A DNA stretch of 64,000 nt from Earliella scabrosa. Taxonomy: Eukaryota; Basidiomycota; Agaricomycetes; Polyporales; Polyporaceae. Positions within the stretch are counted from its first letter, which is position 1. Every line of letters begins with the position of its first letter. Position numbers and translations under genes: made by a program. The DNA lies in NCBI GenBank assembly GCA_022605405.1, contig JABYQQ010000005.1, forward strand, positions 1,488,001 to 1,552,000, in the 5' to 3' direction. A model generated the notes under the pieces. The model was not told the origin of the DNA. It saw nothing but the letters and a program-made list of their open reading frames with translations, and ran no database searches. Positions 20,703-33,433 of this stretch are shown piece after piece.

Positions 20703-23458
20703 CCACAGCATGGAGGGGCAGGATGGCTCCTGAGCGTGGCCTTCATGCACTCGAGACGTAGGCGACATTTGCAGTCAGCAGAGATTGCCCACATTATCCC
20801 TATCGGCGCTGTCTGATTGCGTACTGTCAGAGCTGTCCGGAAGCCCATGCCCCTAATGCAACGATGCGTGCCGTAAGTGCCTCGGACGCCAGATACTTAT
20901 CAAAGTTCACCAGCACTAGTCACTCTCAATTGAATGTGGTGTTGAATCCACGTCGTACTCGTACTCGTATTCCTATTCGCACCACATATGTACAGGTCTT
21001 TGCATACGAGGTGTACACACGCGTCCAGAGCTGTAGACATCGCATCATATCACAACGCTGCGACTCGGAGTTAAGAGCTTGGCGCAAACGCTGAAGGCAC
21101 GCTATGCTAGTGTGAAGGCCCGACGCGGAGCCAAGAACAGTTGTGAGCTCTGAACGTTCTCTCCGACACAGCTTGGTGGAGCCGGCGCAAGCCGCAGGAC
21201 TCTTCGACGTGCATGAGAACCTGCAGGCATACCTTTTGGTGCTCGGCTTCGCAACTTCCGCAGCAACTATGAGCAGGCTGATGACGCAGGTCGCCCTCGT
21301 CGGTGAGTTCGGCCACATCTAACACGAACACCATCCCGCGACCTGACCGGTGTCAATGGAGAGAAGATGGTGCCCCACCCCAAACACACAGAAAATGATT
21401 GAAGTCGTGTCTGCAGCGTGTTCCGAGCGGTATTGCGCGCTCTGCGGGCCAGAGAGTTCTGCGCACGTCTTTGTTCAGGGTTGGTGCCGCCCATATGAGA
21501 CGCTCGGTTCGGTGTCTTCTTGCGCTTCGAATTCATGGAAGCTAAAGAACGGTTCTTAGACGAGGCCCTAGGACGTTGAGCGCGACGAACTTGGCGGAAA
21601 TTCGAATTGGTCACAAACATCATGCACGATGCCCGGCGTGGTCATGATATTGTTTCCCTGTGAGCAGCATGACGGTCATCTACGAAACAACGATAGCAAC
21701 TGACAGACGCGAACAGCTGAGTGCTCGGGAACTACCGGGTCGTGTATAGCAGATAGAAGCTCCGCGAAATCACGCACATCCGACAGAAAGGAGACTTGAG
21801 CTTGAGCCGCGAGGTCGTGTGCCTTCGTGTGCCTGCTGTGAGGGTGTTCAGTCCCGGCATTTGGTGGCAAGAATGACGTTCATGCGCACCCCCTCGGGCC
21901 CCGACACACCGAGCATCGGCCATCCATGCATGAAGGTCTAGGACAACATGATGCGGCACGAGGGACTCAGGAGCGTGCTAAACGCAATCGATAGATTCGA
22001 CGATCTCGACCTAGACACAAAACAGTCGGAACAGAGCAGGATGAGTAAGGCAACTTCAAGACGCAATATGGTGACAGTGCCGGCATGTGTCGGTAGCGTC
22101 GGCAACGCTGGGTCTAGAGGTATAGCGGTTTTTCCAATGACTCGCCATCGTGGGGCCGGACCCTGATATCGGGCGCTTTAACCCCGCTGACAAAAGTCGC
22201 TGAGGGTTCCGTATGTGAGACAGTCATGCGTCCGGTGCCGATGAAGAACTTCGTGGAAAACGGGCCCATGAGGGAGGGCTAGGCTGGAACTGGGAACCTG
22301 AGCATGCCATCTCAGCTTCGGAGCCTCGGACACGCGAACATCGCATGTTTACTCACATGATGGTTGGTAGCGGATACGCGCACGGGGGAAGTTGGGTTCG
22401 CAGTTGGAAGAGAAGCTTTCAACGAGGGCTGCGGGCTGCGGGCTTTCGACTGAGGCAAAATGAGGACAGGGCGCGACAAGGGGTGGACAAAAGAGAACGA
22501 ATACGGATATGATCATCAGTCAAGGCCCGCGTTTGGGCCAAAGACCAGCTCGGAGGCGTGTGCCGGTGACCCACCGTAACAGCGACATACTTGATGCGTC
22601 AGCACCTCACCCCACTAGGGTCGGAGTTGTCTAGAGTTTGGTTCTTGCGCGCTGTCTCCGCCTGCCCTCAGGGTTCTGTTAGGGTCATGACAGGCTGCAA
22701 CTATGTACGGAAATAGAGATACGAGGTGTAAGTATCTAGGAGATTGAGTGGTTACCTCACCGACGTTACGAAAGGGACTGGGAAGGTTCGAGAAAGAGAT
22801 GGCAGACAGGGCGCGGCGGTCGAGGATCGGAAGATGTCGGTGATGGGGTGGGTGGTGGCCATACTGACGATGGGCTGGTGGCTGCTGTGGGCGGACGCAA
22901 GAACGAAGAGACGTGGTTCGGCGGAATCGGCAAGCGTGACTCACGGGAATGATGGACGGTGACGTAGCGCCGCGGGACTGGAAACGCTGTAAGTTGCGGT
23001 ACGCCGATCGGACGACGATAGACGGCCACTGTGCGCGATCGCGTCCCCGGGAGCCGAACAGGGCGCGCGACAGGGCGCGACAGGGCGCGAGGCTGCGCGA
23101 GGTGGCTGCGACTGGGAGAGAGAGCGAGGAGAGGACGCGCGCAGAGACGCAGGCGGAGACTCGGCAACGGTGTCTGTAATGCTTATGCGATGGGCGCTTA
23201 GTCAGCCGATCCGGAATCTCGATGATGACGAGCCGAGGGAGGACGGAAGAGAGTGCGCAGGGTGTGTTGGATAAGTCCGAGTCCGAGTCCGAAGTCTCAG
23301 TCTGCAGCTCGCTGCCGCTGCCTTACTCAACCCCTTCTCGACCCTTCGACCGTCCGACTTATGCCGCCTCCCCTCCGATCTCCTGCCACCTCCTTCCATA
23401 AAACCCTACTCCCAATATCCTGCCATGACCGCACGCCCCGCCGTCCTTTCTCCCCGCC

Positions 23459-25593
23459 ATGCGCGTCCATTCCGTCGCCTTCCTCGTCCCCGCTCTCGCA
23501 GCGGCCCTCGCCGCCGCTTCCGCCGTTCCATGCGCCGATACCTCCTCCCTCGACTGTCTATCGAAGCGCTCTACTCAGCTGCCACCTCGAGACGGAGGCC
23601 ACGGACATGGCGGACATGGACATCACCATGCTCAACCTCTCGCCGAACTCAACGAGACCGAAATCACTATGTACCACGACCCTACTCCTACCTCATACTA
23701 CTGGATTGACATTATGGAGCACACCTCCGGCGAACAACGCCATCCCGGATTAATGGGCCTTCATGCGGTCTTCATGTCCCTCGCCTTCTTCGGAGCCCTT
23801 CCAATGGGTGCGTACTCATCTCTTCTCGATATCTATTCCCATTTATAGCTCAGTTACCTAAGGCATCGCCCTTCGCTCCGTGAAGCACGCCTGGCACGGC
23901 GTGTCCGTCATTCTCTTCTACGCCTTGGTCATCCTTGGGATCTCGACAAGTGCACTCTACCGCAAGTTGACGCCCAACATGTCCGTACTTCTCGGATGAT
24001 CCGCTTCCGCCACAGTGGTTACTTACCGGTCATGTCGTCACAGGTACGAGAACAGCAAGCACAGCTCCCAAGGTTACATTTTCCTCGCCGGAGCTGTCGC
24101 TCTTTCCGCCTTCGATCTCTTTTCCCTCGTCCTCCGCCTCGTGACGTATGTCCGCGCCATCCGCCGAGGCGAGGATCGCTTCGCCTTCAAGACCCTCTGG
24201 ACTTACGTTGTCCTCGATCGGGACGAACATGTATCTGCCGCCTCCGCGGAGTACACAAATCTCGTCGTTGGCGAGCCTGATGAGCTCGATGAGGCTGAGC
24301 TCAAGGCCAGAGATGTCGAGGATGAAGCTGAACCTGAGCCGCTGCACGCCAGGCGCGCCCGCGTTGTTGAGCCCATCGACACTGGTCTTGACATGGACGA
24401 CCACGAAACTGTGCAGTGGGCACAGCACGTCCGCCACCACGCTCGCCATTCTTCCTATCCCCAGTCAGCGGCTTCGGAGCGCACCCTTTTCGGACATCAT
24501 TCCCCACGCCGCTCCGAAGATTCGCTCCCTGAATACGGACACGTCTATCCATGGCAAGGGAAGGATAAGCGAGCGGTGCTCCGCTTCGTGGGCCGCGCGG
24601 CGTTTGCAACTGCGGAGCGCTCTCTCGTGTTCGCGGGTCTCATGCAAGTTATCACCGGTATCGTCGTCTACACTGGCGGATGTCGCGGCAACTACCTCAA
24701 CGGATGTCTGGCCCACCTCATCAGTAAGTAGCCATACTAGCTTGACTCGGAGTGGGCCCTCATGTCGTTCTTCCTCAGAGGGTGGTATCTTCTGGTGCTA
24801 CGGTCTCGTATCCTTCGCGCGCTTCCTCGGGGCTTTCTCTGAGCTTGGATGGGCTTGGAACCGCGCTCCTCGCCACCACGGCAAGTACCCCACAGCCGAG
24901 TTCGTCGAGTCCACGGTCATCTTCTTGTACGGCGCCACGAACACTTGGATGGAGCGTTTCGGTGCGCATCCTGGAGACCCGTACACCACCAAGCAGATGC
25001 AACACATCAGTATCGCGGTCATGTTCTGGTTCGCTGGGCTCGTCGGCATGGGTATCGAGTCCAAGCGCATCCGACGCTGGCTCGCAGCCGGTGCAACCAC
25101 TGCGCTCCCTGCTGCCCACCGGTCGCAAGAGGCCGTCGCGGAACCACCAAGCTATGTCGCGAGCTTCAACCCATTCCCCGCTCTTTGCATCGGCATCACT
25201 GGCGCTGCGATGAGTGCGCATTTCCAGACGTACCTCTTCCAGGTGCAAATCCATGCGCTCTGGGGCAACCTCCTCACCGGCTTCGCCGTCATGCGCTGCT
25301 TGACATACTTCTTCCTTTGGCTCGGCCCCCCTCGCTCCATCATCCCCTCCCGCCCGCCGACAGAAGCCCTCGCCTCGTTCTTGCTCGCCTGTGGAGGTCT
25401 CGAGTTCATGTTCTCGACAGAAGAGCTGACGATCGCGGCCATGCGCCAGGGCCGCGACGACGTCATGATGTTCCTCAACGTCGGCGTCGCGATCACCTGC
25501 CTCGCGTTTGGCTGGACGCTCTTGGTCGTCGGCTTCAAGGGCTGGCTGAAGAGCCGCACGCAGGGTGCGATGAAGTTCCACAGCTCCGCATGA
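23459..25593 (+). CDS. Ytp1-like integral membrane protein with N-terminal DUF2427-type domain
   Basis: Fungal Ytp1 family, related in layout to mitochondrial and membrane electron-transfer proteins; role unknown. The start at 23459 gives a signal peptide (MRVHSVAFLVPALAAALAAA), then a lumenal stretch with HGHGGHGHHH near residue 45. Helices follow: GLMGLHAVFMSLAFFGALPM, HAWHGVSVILFYALVILG (across an intron) and GYIFLAGAVALSAFDLFSLV. A long acidic/His loop leads to the Ytp1 core with LVFAGLMQVITGIVVYTGG, IFWCYGLVSFARFLGAFSEL, VESTVIFLYGATNTWMERF, QHISIAVMFWFAGLVGMGIE and HFQTYLFQVQIHALWGNLLT. There are three or four introns (near 23815-23875, 23980-24050, 24725-24780). Several membrane His residues could bind haem or copper, but this is not shown. 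The stop is TGA at 25591-25593. Confidence 0.85.
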
Positions 25594-26425
25594 GGATTTG
25601 ACACCCGTCCTTCATCCGCATACGCCCGCCTAGCAATGTCCCACACATCTTGGACGGCCCGTATACCCTAATGCAGTCGTCCCCGCGCACACGGTCTGCA
25701 CGCAGACAGCTCTGGCTCTCGGCCCCACCTCTCCTCCCAGATGCAGACATGCTCTGGAGAATCACACCGCACTATCTCATACCAGTTCGCCTCGCACTCT
25801 CGCCTGCACACATTGTGTTCCCCAGCTGTACATACTAGCATCATGTAGCCTTGCACTCCTCCCTATCATCTGCACCTCTGAGTCTCCTCCTCCGCGCGAC
25901 CCATCATCTCCCCTTGACTTATTGGTTACGACTCGCGATGTTTTGCCTACCGTGTTGTTGTATGACACGTACGCCACCCCCCCCCCGACGATACGTAATG
26001 AAGAAGTAGTCAGTACATAGACCTTTGCTGTAATACGCATCACCGATGATCCCAAATCAGTGGCCTGAAAGGCCTGAACCAACTTCGAGTGTCGCCTGAT
26101 TTTACTGAATCGACGGCTCCGAGTCCGGCTCAGGAGTCGGATCCGGTGCGGTCGGGCATTGCTGGAACAATTTGGTCAAATCGTAATCGTATATCCTTGT
26201 TCTGAGCTTACGAAGACGAGAAAGAAAGCGATGTCGCCATTATGCGTCAGCTGTGTGCACTGTGCGCATGCACATTCTACATAACGAGCGTCCGGCGCGC
26301 GCTTTAGTCATGTTCCTTCCATATCGAGCCGGGTGCTACTCACCACAATCGTTTCAAGCGAGAGCCACCATCTTACGCCCTGAGCGTAGCTGCTGACAGA
26401 GACGGACCCCGGCACAGGCTACAGC
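25594..26425. other. Intergenic gap between Ytp1-like and ChaC genes
   Basis: About 830 bases: 3' UTR of the Ytp1-like gene and promoter of the ChaC gene, both on the plus strand. Contains a run of nine or more C at about 25977-25986. No gene or repeat recognised. Confidence 0.5.
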
Positions 26426-27811
26426 ATGAGCGAGCGGCCGTATGTCGTGTTTGGGTACGGATCGCTCATCTGGAAGGTGGGTCTCGCTGGGTCGACTTTT
26501 GCGTTGTTCGTAATGATGGTCTGACGCAAGGGATGGGGCAGCCTCCGCCGCATGTTGTCGCGCAGAGTGAGTATTGTGTTAATCTGGCCGAGAGGGTAGA
26601 CGTCTTGTGGGCAGCTGCAGCTGATTATGGTATGGCATCCAGCCCCGGGGTATCTGAAGGGATACGTACGTCGTTTCGCGCAGAAGTCGCATGACCATAG
26701 AGGCACTCCGGAGGTTGGTATAGTGCTTCATCAACCGTATTTGATTGCCAATCGTTCTTCGCAGAATCCTGGACGTGTCGTGACGCTGATACACAAGGAA
26801 GACTGGGATAAGTTCTCTGGTGCTGTGAGCGAGCTTTGGATGTCGGGATGCAGGATCGGAAGTCACTGACGTCGTGCTACGTTGGCAGGACCCCTTTCCG
26901 GACGACGATGTCGTGTGGGGTAAGTAGCACGCATCCATCTTTGGTACAGGATGAACATTTTGTTGACGGTGGGTCGCGTAGGCATTGCCTACACGATAGA
27001 CCCTGCCCATGAAATTGAGGTGAGAGACTACCTAGGTAGGTCATTTGCAGTTACCACAATCCATGACTGTGAACAGTGACGATATGCCACGCAGATTATC
27101 GAGAGAAGGTGCGTGATCTATAGCTCCCGTCCGAGTCATTATTTGTCGCTGACTTGTGGCGTGCAGGATGGGTACACACTAGAAGAGATCGACGTTTACG
27201 GGCTAGCAGTGAATGGTCATGAACAGGTAGTTATTCCCAAGGTGAGTCGCAGACATGTATACTAACTGGTGTAAGTCCTTGTCGTCATCTTTGCTAACCG
27301 CGCTGCACGTCAGGCATTTGTACGTGCAGGACTGGTTCGTTGCTTACCTCAACCGGGCTGACACCCGGGCGAGGACAGTGTTATGTTGGTCGTCCAGACA
27401 ACCCTTCATTCCGTATGTCATGTCATCCTCGTATTATTCTGACAGAGATTTCATGGAGCTGACATACTGTCCCCAGTGGGCTCAGAGCCTATAGACAAGC
27501 TTGCGGATCGGATCTGGCACTCGGTGGGTCCTTCAGGACCGAACAAGGTGCGCCTACGCTCGGGTTCATTGCCATCAATGTCCATCGGGACTGCTAGAAC
27601 TGTATTCTCAGGAATACCTATACCACCTTGCAGAGGCAGTCAGACATCTGGCACCAGAAGCTCATGATTCGCACCTATATGCTCTTGAGGTCAGTTCTCC
27701 GCAAGGCCGGCATCGGAATTCGAAAATCATACTGAGGAAATTGATCAGACCAGGTGTCATGAGCTGGACCAGAAGGCTAGTAGAGGTGGCAGTAGCACGC
27801 ATGAGCTGTAG
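26426..27811 (+). CDS. ChaC-family glutathione-specific gamma-glutamylcyclotransferase
   Basis: Degrades glutathione to 5-oxoproline and Cys-Gly in the cytosol. The start at 26426 gives MSERPYVVFGYGSLIWK, whose YGSLIW (residues 11-16) is the family's substrate-binding loop. Later exons give PPPHVVAQ, GYLKGYVRRFAQKSHDHRGT, ENPGRVVTLIHKEDWDKFSG, DPFPDDDVVWG, IAYTIDPAHEIEVRDYLDYR, EKDGYTLEEIDVYG, VYVGRPDNPSFVGSEPIDKL and EYLYHLAEAVRHLAPEAHDS, then a last exon TRCHELDQKASRGG ending at TAG 27809-27811. The acidic residue in GTPENPGRVV-type sequence is where the family's catalytic Glu lies. Around nine short introns, some near the lower size limit. Length and motif order match ChaC2 and yeast Gcg1. 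Confidence 0.88.
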
Positions 27812-28053
27812 TGTACGATGTTGGCTGGTTGCCCAGCAAGCAGTTGAATGTGCGACAGAAACCACTGCTGCGCGAGCGCTTAGATGAGGGCGGGTTTGAT
27901 CGAGGCGGGCACAGCGCGTCGGGGAAGGCGCGATCATACCACGCGTGTTGCCTCTTGCCAGAATCTCACTCTGATACCCCGGACAGCTTGTCTTACTTGT
28001 CCTGCATCGTCTGACAACGCCATTGGATTGCTTGTCTTGCGCATATCTCAGAG

Positions 28054-31000
28054 ATGGCGCTACCGCCATTAGAACCGTCAGTGCAGGAGCACTTACGTCT
28101 GGAGGCCTTTGAGGTATGGTCGGAAGCTCATGATGCTTCTCGAGTGAAGCTGAACATGCATGTTCGTCCAGGGCAAGTTCGACGTGAAGGACTTTGTTGG
28201 CGCCATCTCCGAAAAGCTCATCGCGCAGTCCAAGGCGGATCCTGGACGTGAGCACCTCTGGGCCTCCGGCTAGCCCGATGACCGACTGACCGCATACATG
28301 AAGCATTCGATCCCAAGCCATTCATTCGCACATTCGAAGCCGCGGTTGACAAACTCATTGCTGTTCGGAAGGAAGTACAGGCCAAGACGGAGCAGATGGA
28401 GAAGAGCGTGCGGGTCGCGGAGCGGGACTACTCGAAGAAGATGGCCGAGCTGAACCGAGGGTTCGAGGTACGTGCCACTATCGTACGCAACGTATACAAC
28501 TGGCTCAGCGGGCTCCGATGCAAGGCAGTCGGCCAGTCCTTCTCGGGCATGGAGACGAAGATGAATGAAGTCGGGCGGACCGCTATCCGGATCGGTGAGC
28601 AGATGGAATCTGTGCACCAGCAACGGCAGCGCGCGCAAGCCGCGTACGACCTCATCGACTACTACAACCAGTTCGCAAAGGACGACACGACGCGACTGGA
28701 CGCGCTCAAGAAGGAGGGGAAGGAGGGGAGGCGCAAGGTCGCTGTCTTACTCCGACGGTTGGCTACCGTTGCAAAGGAGGTAGACTTGCCGCACTCTGAC
28801 AAGGTACGCGTGACTTTTGCTGCGAGCCACAAGCATAGATCTCAAGGAAGGCACAAAGACACGAGAAAACATCGACCGATATTGCGAGAAGTTCGAGAAG
28901 GACATGCTACATCTATTTGACCGAGCCTATAGGAGAGGAGACCCCAAGATGATGCATGTATGCATTCTCTCCAGTTTCTTCAGACCGCCCATTACTCACG
29001 ATACCTATAGCACTGTGCGCAGACACTACTCGACTTCAATGGAGGTGCTTCCTGCGTGCAAGTCTATGTGAACCAGCACGACTTCTTCATCAATAGGGTA
29101 CGAGCAGATAACAACATTGATGACCAACTGTGCGTATCATCCTGGGACTTGGTGCACAATCTGACTATGCTGCAGATGGGGTGCGCTCCCTGATCCGGAC
29201 GCAACCCCGCCAGTCTCAGAATCGGGCCTGCAAGACTTGTTCGCCGAGATCCGCACAACAGTGGGTCAGGAGGCTCAAATAGTGCAAGCAGTGTTCCCGA
29301 ATCCAGCGTACGTCATGCAAGTGTTCTTGCAACGTGTGTTCGCCCAATCAGTACGTCGGCACGATGTGCAACATTGCGCCACGGGCTAACCCGCTGTACA
29401 GATTCAACAACACCTAGAGCAGCTCGTCGCAAGGACAGCAGGGATGCCGGAGTTGTCTTTCTTGCGAGTCTTGCAACTTGTACACCACCAGACTTCCATC
29501 TTGGTCGAAGATCTCAAGGCGTACGAACTACCTTCAGTCATTCCCCGATCACCAATAGATGCAAGCGAGTTCAACCGCTCCCTAAAGGGAGTTCCTGCCT
29601 CCAATGCAGCTAATACCGCTACTGCCGCCACCATCAGCACCATGCTCGAGACCGCGATGGAGGAGCTGTTCGTGCCATATACTGAAGGTCAACGCTATCT
29701 TGAGAAGGAAAGTCGTAGTCTAGGCGAGATGTACGCCAGTCACCTCGCGAAGTTCACTCGCTACCATGTATGTGTGTTTGCGCCCACTGCTTAGTCTGAG
29801 TATCCGGCGACTGACAATGATGTAGGAAAGGGTAGACACCAAGGGCAAATCCTCCATGTTCGGGCGTATGGTCGACCAGCTGAGTGCCGCTGCCGCCACC
29901 ACCTCGCCATCCGGGACATCATCCACCTCGGCGCAAGCAGCTGCGGCTCTCATGCGGTTTGGTGGTTTGAGCGCGTCCAACGACCGCAACCCAGAGAAGG
30001 CCGGCGAAGATCCCATCCGCGAGGAGGACGGCATGCTGAGCGTGGAGGTGGCAGAGACCATGCTCAAGTGGCACGCTGAGGCGATCGGTCGCTGTGTCGA
30101 ACTCAGTTCGTCCAACGATGTGTAAGTCTGGCTAACGTTCCTCTCGTCAGTTGTCTCTTATCAGTGATACAGACCAAAGCATACATTCTCACTCCTACGA
30201 GTGCTCTCTGCCGCTATTGGGAGCTCGTATATTGAAACCGCTATCGAGTCGTGAGTATATGCGCCCGCTCCGATGAATAACTCTAACTCACAATCGGTTG
30301 TAGTGCTCAAGCACGTCTCGATGCGGCCGACGCGAAGACAGAACCGAGTATGCAACCACTCACAGTGCTACGAGAAGTTGACCTCATCTGCCATCTCTGG
30401 CAACGCTACGTGACCATGGCTCTGCTGCCTCTCGCAAGCAGCTCTGTCACCGTTCGCCGCGAGATGGTCGTCTTCAACAACCAGGCCGTCAGCAGGATTG
30501 AGGGCGGTGCGAACCAAGTGACGCAGAAGTTGACGGATGGTACGTATCCAATTGTTGATGCCTTGCGAGATTGTTTGTTCAACATGTTCTGCGCAGCCAT
30601 CGTCAACTGGCTGTCCACTCAACTGGCCAAGCAGAAGCGGACGGACTTCAAGCCACGCAACGACGACCTCTCCTTCGCTCGGGTCAACACCGAACCTTGC
30701 TTAGCATGTTGCGACATGCTGGAGAAGGTGCGCGACGCTGCGAAGGCAACGCTGAGTGGCAAGAACTTGGAGGTATTCCTTACAGAAGTTGGCGTGGCTT
30801 TCCACGGGTGAGCACCTGTTCATACCTTCGGGCTTCTGAACGCAAAGTAATTAACGTCGTGTGCCAGCCTCCTCCTTGACCACCTCAAGAAGTTCCCTGT
30901 TAGTGCAACTGGCGGTCTCATGCTCGCGAAAGACCTCAAGTCGTATCAAGACGTGATCGACACATTCTCCATCCCCGCTCTACACGAACGCTTCGAGTTC

Positions 31001-31360
31001 ATCCGGCAACTGGGCAACGTATTCCTCGTCAAGCCCGACATTCTCAAGTCGTATATCACGGAGGGTTACCTCGGCCGCATTGACGCGAACCTGCTCCGGC
31101 CTTATCTCGCGCAGCGATCGGACTGGGGCCAGGCGGAGAAGGGCTTCAACGATCCCACCGATGGCGGCGTGGCGGACGGCAAGGGGATGCGCGACCGCTT
31201 CGGCATGGGCAGGCTGAGCATGATCATGAAAGACCTCGAGCCCCTCCGGGAGCAAATTAGCATGCCGCCTATGCCTGGCATGGGCAACTTTGCGGGGAAC
31301 ATCGCCTCTTCGTTTGCGAACGCACGGCCGTCGCGCTTCAGCACCAGTGGAGCGAACTGA
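28054..31360 (+). CDS. SEC10: Exocyst complex component Sec10
   Basis: Subunit of the exocyst that tethers secretory vesicles to the plasma membrane at growing hyphal tips. The start at 28054 gives MALPPLEPSVQEHLRLEAFE, then GKFDVKDFVGAISEKLIAQS and a coiled coil (KPFIRTFEAAVDKLIAVRKE onward, KTEQMEKSVRVAERDYSKKM). SFSGMETKMNEVGRTAIRIG is the typical Sec10 N-terminal signature. Downstream exons follow the Sec10 helical-rod pattern (YDLIDYYNQFAKDD, CEKFEKDMLHLFDRAYRRGD, EMYASHLAKFTRYHERVDTK, LLLDHLKKFPVSATGGLMLA, DLKSYQDVIDTFSIPALHER). The C-terminus is Gly/Met/Pro-rich, ending at TGA 31358-31360. More than ten introns of about 50-65 bases. Assignment rests on several distinct conserved blocks. 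Confidence 0.9.
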
Positions 31361-31520
31361 ACGGCTGTGTATTCCGGGGGTTCGTCGCTGTGTGTTGTTG
31401 CTTTGCCATTTGGATTAAATTATGCATTTTTTGCTCTCCGTTGCGTGCGATACGTTGTGTGTTACATGTCCGTGTGTAGATGTATGAATACAGTGATGTC
31501 CATAGGTGTAGTGGATGGGA

Positions 31521-32801
31521 TCACTCTCCCTTGAAGTTCGGTGCCCGTTTCTCCTTGAACGCTTGTAATGCTTCAAGACGGTCCTTCGAGTGCAACAAGG
31601 GCTCGTAGGCCGCCCTTTCGAAGTCCAGACCTACATTGGGTCAGAACAAGTCTCATTTAAGCAGTGGACGCTATCCGCACCAGACTCGAATCCGACATCG
31701 GGTACACGCGATATTGCCTGTTTCGCTGCACGAAGGGCCAAGGGAGCTGCGGGGCAGTGGTACTAAGAGACAAGCCATGACAGAGGACCCGAAACATACC
31801 ACTGGCACTGATTTCTTCTGCTAGTTGCAGCGCTCTGTCGTATGCGGAGCTCTCAGGCTCGGAGACATAGTCGACAACGCCTGCGTAGGACAAAGTACGT
31901 TAGGTCTATGTTGACACACGAGCTGGGCGGGCCGGACGTACCATAGTTCAAGGCCTCCTGGGCCGTCAGAGCCTTTGCGGTGAAGATCAGGTTCTTCGCC
32001 TTCGCGATGCCCAACAAGCGGGTCAGCCGCTGCGTCCCCCCTGCACCGGGGATGATGCCCAACCGCGTCTCGGGCAAGCCAATCTTCGTCGCCGAGTGTC
32101 CTGTCCATGCCCATGTTCAGGCTCCACCGTCCGTCTCCGTCAGGCCTCAGGGGGAGTGCTCACCTGCCACCCTCAAGTCACACGCGAGGGCCATCTCGAG
32201 CCCGCCGCCGAGCGCGGGGCCGTCGATGGCCGCGATGGTCGGCATGGGCAGGTTCTCGAGCGTGCCCAGCGCGCGCCGGAGGTCGATGAGGAACTTGTCC
32301 ACCTGCGCCTTCGTCATCGTCGCGCGCTCGCCGAGGTCCGCCCCGGCGCAGAACGAGCCCGGCGTCGAGGAGCGGATGATGAGCACCCGTGTGCTGTTCG
32401 TTGGGCACCGCGGTGGGTGTGGAAGTATCAGAGGATTGAGGATTTTTGAGTCGAGAGGGCCGCGCGGGGGAGCGGGGGGCGGGCGTACCTCCTGTCAAAC
32501 TGCACCGTGTCCAGACATGTTTGCAGCTCCTGCACCACCACCGCACGCGTTTGAGTCCTGGACAGCAAGCAACCTGCGCACCGCGCGTACGAACCTTCAG
32601 CAGCCGCAGAGAGATCGCGTTCTTCGTCTTGGGCCGGTTGAGCAGCAGAGAGGTGATCCCCGCACGGTCATGGTCAAGGTACGCTTCCGCGGTGCTCGCG
32701 TTCGCGCCAGTGGATGTCTGTATGAACCTTCGTCCCACGCATGCACCGCGGGCAATCCGCAACGCAGTCAGGCTAGAGGCACGGGAAGCGACGAGCAGCA
32801 T
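31521..32801 (-). CDS. Mitochondrial enoyl-CoA hydratase/isomerase, methylglutaconyl-CoA hydratase-like
   Basis: Crotonase-fold enzyme, probably in leucine or fatty-acid breakdown. The start at 32801 gives [20 protein letters not shown], an Arg/Ser-rich mitochondrial presequence. Then come [20 protein letters not shown] and [20 protein letters not shown] (first oxyanion-hole loop). [20 protein letters not shown] has the second oxyanion loop and one catalytic Glu, and [20 protein letters not shown] has the other. [20 protein letters not shown] and the C-terminal [20 protein letters not shown] lead to NFKGE and a TGA at 31521-31523. The motif spacing is closest to the AUH class. About five introns. 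A TATATATA box lies at 32853-32860, about 52 bases upstream of the start codon. Confidence 0.88.
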
Positions 32802-32852
32802 CTTTAGGCACAGCAGAGAACGCGGAGTCGTCGCTGCCACCCCCGCATTGCG

Positions 32853-32860
32853 TATATATA
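32853..32860 (-). promoter_or_regulatory. Putative TATA box of the enoyl-CoA hydratase gene
   Basis: TATATATA, self-complementary, lying about 52 bases upstream of the minus-strand start codon at 32801 in otherwise GC-rich DNA. Position is compatible with a core promoter and a short 5' UTR. Confidence 0.45.
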
Positions 32861-33433
32861 CACGTCGGGACCCTGAGACGCGTGACGTCGACGCGAGCTA
32901 AGCGACCACGGACCTTGCTGGGTGCAGCGCGCGGTAACCCTGAATCGCAACGCAGGCACTCGAACGCAATGGTCCAAGATGTTGTATTGTCCAATTCTCT
33001 GTACGACGATGACGCGGGACAGTACAGAATACAGGACTAAACCGTACAGGTACTTTCGGGGATGCATAGGTACCTATCTCAGGTACTACGCCGGGGAGCC
33101 TGGGGTAGAGTTTACAAACAAACACACGATGCAATGCAATGGCAAGCACAGAGCCCAAGAAGAGAGACGAAAGGCGTGACGACCACCTGAGACTAAGGAC
33201 CACAGGTTGAAGAGAAGACGGTGGTCGCGACAGACAAGCGGACAAGGGAGTAAGGTGTGGGGTACACGAAATGCTCGTCTGATAGATAAACAGGATAGAT
33301 CGGTGAAGTGTTCATAGGGAGGATGCCGGTGACTGTGACGGGTATATCTGGCATTCCCGTCAGCATCCTTCAAGATACACAGCTAGATGGCACTCACCGA
33401 ACCCATACACATTTACACAATGTGTGTCATGGT
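32861..33433. other. Intergenic gap
   Basis: About 570 bases holding upstream promoter DNA of the enoyl-CoA hydratase gene and the 3' UTR of the minus-strand Ser-rich membrane protein gene. No gene, repeat or RNA recognised. Confidence 0.5.

Larger units (their letters stand above)
20093..23458. other. Gene-poor interval containing a short DNA transposon
   Basis: Over 3.3 kb between the MFS start and the Ytp1-like start. No gene model could be supported. Short overlapping frames near 21.1-21.6 kb and 21.7-22.2 kb have mixed composition and no recognisable motif; they may be decayed coding DNA. The only clear element is the inverted-repeat insertion at 20491-20694. A short TAC/CGT-type simple tract lies near 20950-20975 (CGTACTCGTACTCGTATTC). 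The right end is presumably the Ytp1-like promoter. Confidence 0.55.

Noticed and set aside
24148..24500. Alternative plus-strand reading of the Ytp1-like middle exon (481-codon frame beginning at 24148)
   Set aside because: Only its 3' part is the true reading frame; the 5' part is out of frame with the acidic/His loop of the real protein and crosses the intron near 24725-24780.
24775..25581. 268-codon minus-strand open frame
   Set aside because: Antisense shadow of the Ytp1-like coding exon, which has clear membrane helices and family blocks.
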